Assembly: GCA_036939355.1 (NCBI GenBank)
Contig: JALLAP010001458.1
Span: 1-16,050, forward strand
DNA length: 16,050 nt
Source of the DNA: Thalassiosira profunda
Taxonomy: Eukaryota; Bacillariophyta; Thalassiosirophyceae; Thalassiosirales; Thalassiosiraceae
Reading direction: 5' to 3'
In this document: positions 10,095 through 16,050 of the stretch, piece by piece
Numbering within the stretch: the first letter of the stretch is position 1
Layout of the letters: each line of letters starts with the position of its first letter
Made by a program: the position numbers and the translations under genes
Notes under the pieces: generated by a model
What the model saw: the letters and a program-made list of their open reading frames with translations, nothing else
Told to the model about the DNA's origin: nothing
The model's database searches: none

Positions 10095-10994
10095 TGGATG
10101 GCGAATGGCGGAATTGCAAATGTGAGAGGGTTGGGATCAAGGCTGGGGACGCTGGCGGCGGCGACAAGGCGACGAGGGTGCTCAAGGCGCTCATTCGCTC
10201 ATTCCCACTTTTCAGAGTGCTCAACGTAGGAATTGGTATCTTCTACGGAGGGTCGGGTGGTGAGGTCGCTTCGGAGAGGCTTGCAATGCCGCCCCAGTCG
10301 ACGCCCTCCGGACCGATACAGCCCCGCAAAATACCGACCAAACACCTGCCGAGGCACGGGGAAGATCGGCGGCGGGCGCGGCATTTTTCGTGGGCTCCAA
10401 TGCCGTCAACTTTTTGACGACGTGGCGGAGGTGAGCGACCTCCTCCTGCCCTCCGCTCTCCGCCGCCGTCACCCCGCCGCGACGACACAAACGCCCTCCC
10501 CCTCCGCTGCATCAACCATACAGGACAAGAGAGGCCGGGGCGCTTACCATTTTGCATCACACGGACAAAGACAAAGCGCTGCGCTCCTCCTTCAATTTCC
10601 TCGAAATTGTGTGGGAGGTGGGAGAGGTGGGAGAGGAGAGGAAGAGGCTCAGGCGGCGAAGGCCAGACGCTGTTTTTTTCCCGCCAGATTTCAGATTTCA
10701 CAGCAAAAGCAAAGATGTGCTTTATTGTGCAAAGATGATGTGCTCCGATAGGCTCCGATCCCGACGTCGACGGCCTGCTTCAACCACTCGTGCACGCCCA
10801 ACGTGTCTAGGCATTGCATCGGCGACGTGATGTTCTTCGTGGCCAATCGTGACGTCCGCAAGGGAGAGGAATTGGGCTTCAGCTAGATACATCGATCACG
10901 CACCAACGTGCACCGTGCAACTTGCAACTTGCACCTCGCCCTATATTCTGCCTGCAATCGGCGCCAGCCTCCCTCCCCAAAAGGCCCAGCCGCG
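10095..10994. promoter_or_regulatory. Divergent spacer between DED1-like and SAC3-domain genes
   Basis: This 900-nt spacer holds both promoters and, in its right part, a SET-domain relic (listed separately). A TTGCAA box lies at 10114-10119, 20-25 nt before the helicase ATG. A GCAACTT/GCAACTT/GCACC tandem at 10917-10934 lies about 60-78 nt before the SAC3-domain ATG. The middle (about 10200-10680) has open frames on both strands rich in Arg/Pro/Gly, with no recognisable domain; I treat them as chance. Confidence 0.4.
10752..10886 (+). pseudogene. SET-domain C-terminal fragment (probable relic)
   Basis: Forty-four codons in one frame read like the end of a SET methyltransferase domain. CFNHSCTPN (10776-10802) matches the NHSC-PN motif that binds S-adenosylmethionine and shapes the active site. 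VMFFVANRDVRKGEELGFS (10827-10883) matches the following strand and the R-D-I-x-x-G-E-E-L motif. The codon after GEELGFS is TAG (10884-10886), exactly where the family has its conserved Tyr (GEEL-x-x-x-Y). A TAG at 10749-10751 closes the frame on the left, although its AG could be a splice acceptor. No N-terminal SET half was recognised upstream. The fragment ends 108 nt before the ATG of the SAC3-domain gene, in the same frame. It could instead be an exon of an unseen gene, or carry a sequencing error. SET identity is confident; broken state is likely. Confidence 0.65.
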
Positions 10995-13082
10995 ATGCCG
11001 TCCTCCTTGATGGCCCGGCTGAAGGCCGCGGGGGGCTCGGCTCCCGCGCCGGCGCCAGTGATTGCAACTGGGGGAGGGGGCGGGCGCTCGTCTCACGTGG
11101 TGACCCCTCCACCAACATCAGCACCAGCTTCGACTTCATCTGGCGGCGCTTCCCGTCCCGCCTCCTCGCTGGCCGCCGCGGCTGGGGCGAAATCGTCGGG
11201 ATATGTGCCGCAGTTTAAGAGGAACCCGTTGAATGCAAACGTTACTGCGGGAGCGCCGGAGGCGGTGGCAGAATACACCGCCGAGAAGGCAACGGCACCT
11301 GCAGCGCAAGCCGGCGAATGCAAAGAGGACAAGATCGCTACGGATGCGAAGGCCGACCCTCCCAAACCCAAAAGCACGATGCAAAAACTGCTCCGGCACA
11401 CAAAGGAGCCGCCGCCCCTGCCCCCCGCCTACGGCATGTGCTCCCAGTCCGAGGCCCTGGATCGGCAGCAGCACCTGGAATTGTCCCCCTTCGAGTGCGA
11501 CGCCGGCAGCGCGCTGCAGGGGGGAACGATCTCGATAGACGGGCGCCAGGCCTCCAAGAAAGCGTCGAGGAGCCGTCCCGTGCACAATCCGCGGTGCGTC
11601 ATCAAGAAGTACCGGCGAAGCGCCGCGGGCGGGGGGACGCTGTGCGAGGCATCGGAGAGGTTCCCTCGGACGATCGACGAGCTGAGCGCCACGGTGGACT
11701 ATTTGCTGGGGCACATTTTCGCATGCCAGATGCCCCCGCCGATTGAAGATGGGGATGAAAAGGATGGGAATGCGGATCCCAACGAGGTCTCGATCTGGGG
11801 GGACGACACGCCCGTGAAGCAGCGACCGCAACCAAAGCAACAGCACGTTCCGTTTCCGTTGAGCGACACGGTGGCCTTCATCGACGATCGACTGCGCGCT
11901 GTGCAGAAGGATCTGGTGACCCTGTTGGGCAATCTCGAGGAGTCAGGGAGTGCGGCCGCGGACGGCTCGGCCATTGCCAAGAGGGAACGAGCGAAGAGGC
12001 TGCGGACGAAACGCACCGCGAGGGAGATGCAGGCGAAGATGGTCCGGTACAACATTTTGGCTGCCTATTTGCTCTCCGAAGTGCCCGCGTCAAAGTACGA
12101 GGCGAAGTTCGGAGCGCGGGCGTTGCGCACATCGTTGACGCGCTACCTGAACCTGTCCACCACTCTCCAAGAGGAGTACAGCAACGGAGGATCGCAGTAT
12201 CGGCAGGAGCTGGAAACGCAGGACGAAATCATGGCCTACATGGCCCTCCTTCACTCGTCGGCGGTGATTCGAACAGAGGAGACGGCACTGCCGGCACCGG
12301 CATCCGGAGAAGTGACCTCGTCGTTGATGGAGGACAGTGGCAGCGGATGGGGTGCAATTCTCTCGACATTTTGCAAACATGCGGCGGGGAGTGCCAACGA
12401 GTATCGAAGATGGAAATGGGCGTTGGATCTGGCGTGTGCGGCGCAGGAGGGGAACTGCCAGCGCCATTTTGCACTGTTGGAAAGTGGTCCTGCTTTGCCG
12501 TCTACATCTTCCACTTCTGACACAGAAGCTATAGATGCAAGCAATGCACGGTTCCTCATCCTGGCACGGTGCTGCGCCTCCCGAACTCTGAATCTGGTGC
12601 GGGTGGCGCAGGTCCGTCGATACAATCGCGCCTTTGGCAAGTTGGAGAAGGTGCCCCGCAAAGATTTGGCGCGGTTATTACGATTCAAAGACAACGACGA
12701 AGACGAAGAGTCCACAGTAAGCGCTGACAGAGCAATCAACTTGTGCCGCGATGCAGGGTTGCCAATCGTGGAGAAGGAGGGGAGACCAAACGAGCTGTTT
12801 GTGGAGATGAAGTCCGCTCCGATCAAAATTGCAGGGGAGGAGGCCATTCGGAGGATGTGCAATCCCGGTCGAGTTGACGATTTGTTCGTCTTTGGCTCAA
12901 AGTTTGCGATTGGCGATACCGGGGCAGAGCACAGCATCCAAGACGACGTGGGCGATTGGGAGGAGCGAGAGACAGATCCAACAATGGATCAAAATGGATC
13001 GCATGTCGATGGCAGGGCTCGGACGGATGAGGACGGAGTGTTGATTCCACCCAGCAGTGTCACGAGGAACTTAATCCTATGA
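10995..13082 (+). CDS. SAC3/GANP/THP3-domain protein
   Basis: This 695-residue single-exon protein belongs to the SAC3/GANP group, whose members are scaffolds of the TREX-2 mRNA-export complex or related SAC3D1- and THP3-like nuclear proteins. The N-terminal 140 residues are low-complexity (Ala, Pro, Ser, Gly). GMCSQSEALDRQQHLELSPFEC (147-168) matches the M-C-P-x-x-E...R start of the domain. Then come TVDYLL (233-238), FIDDRLRAVQKDLVTL (295-310), a basic linker, and the helical array with MVRYNILAAYLL (349-360). ALRTSLTRYLNLSTTLQEEY follows. The C-terminal ILARCCASRTLNLVRVAQVRRYNRAFGKLEKVPRKDLARLL and LPIVEKEGRPNELFVEM look like the winged-helix end. An acidic insert (about 248-280) separates TVDYLL from DDRLR. 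The first ATG of the frame is 10995; the upstream extension reaches only a GTG. Which SAC3 subfamily cannot be told by eye. The stop lies 104 nt from that of PLAC8. Confidence 0.82.
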   Translation: MPSSLMARLKAAGGSAPAPAPVIATGGGGGRSSHVVTPPPTSAPASTSSGGASRPASSLAAAAGAKSSGYVPQFKRNPLNANVTAGAPEAVAEYTAEKATAPAAQAGECKEDKIATDAKADPPKPKSTMQKLLRHTKEPPPLPPAYGMCSQSEALDRQQHLELSPFECDAGSALQGGTISIDGRQASKKASRSRPVHNPRCVIKKYRRSAAGGGTLCEASERFPRTIDELSATVDYLLGHIFACQMPPPIEDGDEKDGNADPNEVSIWGDDTPVKQRPQPKQQHVPFPLSDTVAFIDDRLRAVQKDLVTLLGNLEESGSAAADGSAIAKRERAKRLRTKRTAREMQAKMVRYNILAAYLLSEVPASKYEAKFGARALRTSLTRYLNLSTTLQEEYSNGGSQYRQELETQDEIMAYMALLHSSAVIRTEETALPAPASGEVTSSLMEDSGSGWGAILSTFCKHAAGSANEYRRWKWALDLACAAQEGNCQRHFALLESGPALPSTSSTSDTEAIDASNARFLILARCCASRTLNLVRVAQVRRYNRAFGKLEKVPRKDLARLLRFKDNDEDEESTVSADRAINLCRDAGLPIVEKEGRPNELFVEMKSAPIKIAGEEAIRRMCNPGRVDDLFVFGSKFAIGDTGAEHSIQDDVGDWEERETDPTMDQNGSHVDGRARTDEDGVLIPPSSVTRNLIL

Positions 13083-13186
13083 TCGATTTGCACCAATCGT
13101 ACGTCGTCTGCGCGCTCTTTTGCCGTCAAACCAACCTGTAGCCATTTCTGGTGCAACCACTCGTGTCATCCCCCAAAATCGACGAA

Positions 13187-14516
13187 TCAAACAATCGACG
13201 GCGCGTGCGACGGCATCCCCGTCTCGCTGCAGCAAAGGCCCGCGTACGTTTCGTAATCGGCGGTATGTCTCGCCATTTGAGCTGTGTGTTGTACGGGAGA
13301 AGGAACGCGAGTGAGTGTGCCGGCCATGAATCGAGCAACTTTGCCAATCCAACACACCCAAATAGCACTCACAAACTGTGCAGCAAGTGCACCAGAAAGC
13401 ACAACAACAGTCTTCGCTCCCCCGGCACTGCTGCTCCGGGATGCTGTATCGATCCCGAATCTGCCTCCGCGTCCGACAAACCAGCACCATCACGAAGAGG
13501 AAGAACAAGATCGAGAGGAGGATGCGCAAGTAGACGATCTCGACGTACTCCGTCGTCGGCCGGCCGTAGGCGTCGACAAACGCCAGCGGGAGGTATTTGA
13601 TGACCTGGTCGAAGGCCTTGTAAATGATCGTGATGCACAGGCAGATGCGGAAGGTGGCCGCGGTGTGGGCGGCGCTCCCCTCGCTTCCGAGCCAGGTGAG
13701 CTTGAGCCGGTGCATCACCTGCCCGACGAGGACTGTTGAGGTGGACAGGGGAATAGGCAACATGAGTGGAAGCGTACTATTCGAAAATCACTGCCTCTCC
13801 CCACAAAATACATTCTTCCTTCTCCCCCATCTCTTGAGTTGATCCTAGCGTCACTCACCCAGCGGACAGCACCACGCATTCCACAGCGCTGGATGGATGA
13901 TCCCGTGCCGGAAGCAATCGCACAATCCATCCTATTGTACGTTGCCAAGAAGATGAAATGAGAAGTGTGTTAGCAAAATGCAACATTGCACTGCATATTT
14001 TTTTGCAATGTCCTCAGCATACCTTCCAATGCCCCACCGGCACCGACGCCCGCGGAATCGCCGCGCCGGAATACCCGTTCGCCCCAGCGGGAAAAGGGAC
14101 GCTGAACCTCTGCCCCTCCTCGACTCCCCCTACGGGCACCTTGACCGTGAAGGCGTGCCCGTTCGCCTCCGCCTCGAACGTGTAGCCCTGATAGATGCGA
14201 TGGAATGAAGGATGACGTTGAGAGTTGAGAGCATATTGATATGTGAGCATCGATGAAAATGATGGCGGTGAGAGCAGATTGATTTACAGCGCCGATGAAC
14301 AACTGCACAGAAATGCAACAGAAATTGCAATCGGGGCTGATTGCAAAGATCCGAACGCACCTCGGGCAACGTCGCGGGGGCGACCACCTCCAAATACGGC
14401 GTGGCGTCGGGGCTGACGGTGTCGACGGCGGAGGCGACGAGGGTCTCGTCGAGGGCGGACCCGTCCTCGGTCACCGGGACGGCGACGGGGGCGTACTTGG
14501 GCTCGGAGGGGCCCAT
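13187..14516 (-). CDS. PLAC8-family cysteine-rich membrane protein, five exons
   Basis: Exons on the minus strand: 14361-14516, 14023-14187, 13859-13931, 13373-13732 and 13187-13281. Introns are 173, 91, 126 and 91 nt, all GT-AG with matching phases. The exons total 849 nt, giving 282 residues. After a Pro/Glu/Val-rich N-terminus come TLPEGYTFEAEANG and VPVGGVEEGQRFSVPFP. The PLAC8 core opens with GHWKDGLCDCFRHGIIHP (residues 104-121) and WCCPLVLVGQVMHRLKLTWLG. Two hydrophobic segments follow (about 155-183 and 203-222). The core closes with CCCAFWCTCCTVSQMARHTADYE and a short tail. PLAC8 proteins in plants (PCR, CNR) affect metal transport and organ size; the role in this lineage is unknown. 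ATG 14516 is preferred; an in-frame ATG at 14621 would add 35 residues. The unspliced frames look unrelated to each other, so the gene is easy to miss. Confidence 0.9.
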
Positions 14517-15089
14517 CGTTGCTTTTGTGCTTGTTGCCGGCCCGTTCAGCCCGCCGTCCAGCCGTGCTCTTGTAACGCGACAGCTGTGTTTCAGCACCGA
14601 CAGAGTTTCAGTTCCGTCCATCAACGTTATGAGTACTTACTTACAGGGGTACCCGAATACCTTCTAAAGCTCTTTTAGTGAAACTGAACCGGGGAGGGCC
14701 AAGACCACCAACACCAAGAGGGACTGCTGGACTGAGGCTCAACAAAGCGCGCTGCCGGAAGCAAACAGCAACGAAGAGATGGACCACTACCATATCTACA
14801 AAGCCAGTTGGCATTCTTCTTTGCTCCATTGCAACCATGACAAAGGTAGACCTCCTTTCCGCCCCTTCCAAACAAAAGGCACCCATTTTTAGATACAATA
14901 CCTACATCCCTTTCCCCACGACGTCACATCAAATCCTGCTCGTCAGTGACGTTGCATATTATGGCTTTACAACAGTACTGCTTCGCATCAGGGGGGAGGC
15001 TCGAATCCCTGACCCCTGACACTGCTTCACACCCAACCAAATAACACCCCAATTCCACATTTCCCCTAATTCATCTCTCCCCCGACAAT
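14517..15089. promoter_or_regulatory. Spacer upstream of PLAC8 and downstream of the acidic-tail gene
   Basis: This 573-nt spacer has no convincing gene. Open frames at 14678-15019 (+) and 14641-14898 (-) begin at GTG or TTG and show no domain. Two bZIP/CRE-type half-sites, ACGTCA at 14921-14926 and TGACGT at 14947-14952, lie about 400-440 nt upstream of the PLAC8 ATG. A 7-bp hairpin (14988-14994 with 15013-15019) lies close to the 3' end of the acidic-tail gene and could be part of its 3' UTR. Confidence 0.4.
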
Positions 15090-15602
15090 TCACTCATCGT
15101 CGTCATCGTCCTCCTCCTCATCTTCATCCTCGTCGTCGTCGTCATCATCCTCGTCCTCATCATCGTCGTCGTCCTCCCCCGGCCGTCCGCTCTTCTCCGA
15201 GAACGCCTCCCACTTCTCCTCAAAATAGGAATAATCCCCCGTGCTCTCCGCCTTGGCCAGCATCTTGTCATCGTCCGTCTCCACATACTCCTCCACCTTG
15301 TACGCCGCCTCCACCTTCGCCTCGGCCGCGGGGCTCAATTCCACCTTTTTCGGGGCCGCCGCGGCCGCCGCCTCGGCGGCCTTGGCGGCCGCCTCCGGGT
15401 CGGCTTTCAAGCCCATCTCGATCTTCCAGTTGTCGTCGACGGCGGGCCAGACGAACCACAGCGCGCCGACGCCGAGGGGCACCGCCCACCCGGCGAAGCG
15501 GGGGAGGGCCTTGGCTTTTGCCACGGCGAACATGCCGGCGGTGCGGGCCGACCCGAAGAGGGGCACGGGGGCCGAGCTGAGGAGGCGGGCGAGGGAGGCC
15601 AT
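15090..15602 (-). CDS. Small single-pass protein, probably mitochondrial, with 28-residue acidic tail
   Basis: This 170-residue protein starts at a clear ATG. Residues 1-35 are rich in Ala, Leu, Ser, Arg and Lys with no acidic residues, as in a mitochondrial presequence. Residues about 36-55 (FAGWAVPLGVGALWFVWPAV) form one hydrophobic segment. An Ala-rich helical region (67-84) and a charged middle follow. The last 28 residues (143-170) are only Asp and Glu, encoded by a GAN-repeat tract at 15093-15176. I do not recognise a named family. The overall plan (presequence, one membrane span, acidic tail) recalls small accessory subunits of inner-membrane complexes, but this is only analogy. Tract length could vary between alleles. 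The gene is followed on the same strand by PLAC8, 573 nt away. Confidence 0.7.
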   Translation of the reverse strand: MASLARLLSSAPVPLFGSARTAGMFAVAKAKALPRFAGWAVPLGVGALWFVWPAVDDNWKIEMGLKADPEAAAKAAEAAAAAAPKKVELSPAAEAKVEAAYKVEEYVETDDDKMLAKAESTGDYSYFEEKWEAFSEKSGRPGEDDDDDEDEDDDDDDEDEDEEEDDDDDE

Positions 15603-16034
15603 TTTTTATGTGCCTAAATAAATGAGCCGCAGATCCTCGATCTTCCAAATGTATTCGCACCGGCAGCTAGAGCGCCGATCCAATCCTCTATTGCAGGCTT
15701 CCCTGCCGTGTGTGGGGCTCTGGGCCGCGACGAAGGGGCGGGTGCTGGGAGGAGGAGCCGCACTTCACTCTTCAAACTGCAACCGTTTTTGTGGATCTCC
15801 TTCCTTCCGTCTCCCCTTCACCTTCACTTTCACTTTCATTCAACGGCTTCACTTCACGCACTCGACCACGACGACGTTGCTGGGGGACAAACGGGCCTGA
15901 AACGTGGCAGCGCAGCCGCTGGCGGGGCTGAATTGCTGCTACGCTCCCCGGTCTCTTGGCTGGAGGTTGAGAGCTGATGGCTAGATAGGGTTGGCATCTC
16001 GAGGTGTCGGTGCACCTCTTGTGAAGTTCTCATA
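15603..16034. promoter_or_regulatory. Spacer upstream of the acidic-tail gene
   Basis: These 432 nt show no convincing coding frame. A TTCACTTTCACT-type pyrimidine-rich tandem occurs at about 15818-15854. If a + gene starts at 16035, this is another divergent promoter region. Confidence 0.35.
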
Positions 16035-16050
16035 ATGGCGCCCGATCCGG
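16035..16050 (+). CDS. Possible start of a further gene (cut by window edge)
   Basis: An ATG at 16035-16037 opens a frame reading MAPDP to the end of the window. The call rests only on the ATG, the absence of an upstream gene on this strand and the alternating gene layout. Nothing can be said of its product, and it may be chance. Confidence 0.15.

Noticed and set aside
10233..10751. 172-codon plus-strand frame before the SET fragment
   Set aside because: Composition is Arg/Pro/Gly-rich with no motif. It shares the SET frame but shows no N-terminal SET features, so I do not call it a gene.
10691..10882. A 63-codon open minus-strand frame that looks protein-like and begins after a CTAG acceptor
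   Set aside because: It is the antisense shadow of the SET fragment, whose motifs on the + strand are diagnostic, and it matches no domain I recognise.
14641..15019. Overlapping open frames on both strands in the PLAC8 upstream spacer
   Set aside because: They start at GTG/TTG, have no domain, and lie in sequence that must carry a promoter and a 3' UTR.
14988..15020. tRNA-like 3' half (GGCTCGAATCC followed by CCCCTGAC)
   Set aside because: The T-arm stem does not pair well, T54 is C, and no D-arm, anticodon arm or matching acceptor strand of correct spacing was found upstream. It is better seen as a simple hairpin.

Overview
The window is nuclear DNA from a eukaryote, most likely a photosynthetic stramenopile (diatom-like). 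Evidence: short GT-AG introns (about 70-170 nt) interrupt two genes. Several products are nuclear-only eukaryotic proteins: the RNA polymerase I/III subunit AC19, a DED1/DDX3 helicase, a SAC3-domain protein and a PLAC8 protein. One protein carries an ASAF motif after a hydrophobic N-terminus, the hallmark of heterokont plastid targeting. The LRR and PLAC8 proteins also have a diatom look. The species cannot be named from the sequence alone.

Layout, left to right: (1) the 3' part of a PfkB/fructokinase-like sugar kinase (+); (2) RPC19/AC19 (-); (3) a membrane-anchored GDPD-like phosphodiesterase (+); (4) a 2-oxoglutarate/Fe(II) oxygenase with Sel1-like repeats and a probable plastid presequence (-); (5) an LRR protein with a C-terminal basic stretch (+); (6) a DED1/DDX3 DEAD-box helicase in five exons, one only 18 nt long (-); (7) a relic of a SET domain (+) in the spacer before (8) a SAC3/GANP-domain protein (+); (9) a five-exon PLAC8 membrane protein (-); (10) a small, probably mitochondrial, single-pass protein ending in 28 uninterrupted acidic residues (-); and possibly the first codons of another + gene at the right edge.

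The first eight full genes alternate strand (+ - + - + - + -). Convergent neighbours are separated by only 34-243 nt. Divergent neighbours share spacers of 504, 706 and 900 nt that must hold both promoters. The genes do not form a pathway; they are mostly housekeeping, RNA-metabolism and membrane functions.

Two single-N positions (8685 and 9446) are each flanked by perfect 72-nt direct duplications. Both look like unmerged contig ends. Both lie in the helicase gene and hide its true structure; collapsing each duplication gives a clean 643-residue protein. The most unusual items are the SET relic, whose frame stops exactly where the conserved SET tyrosine is expected, the 18-nt microexon that splits the DEAD box, and the plastid-type oxygenase.
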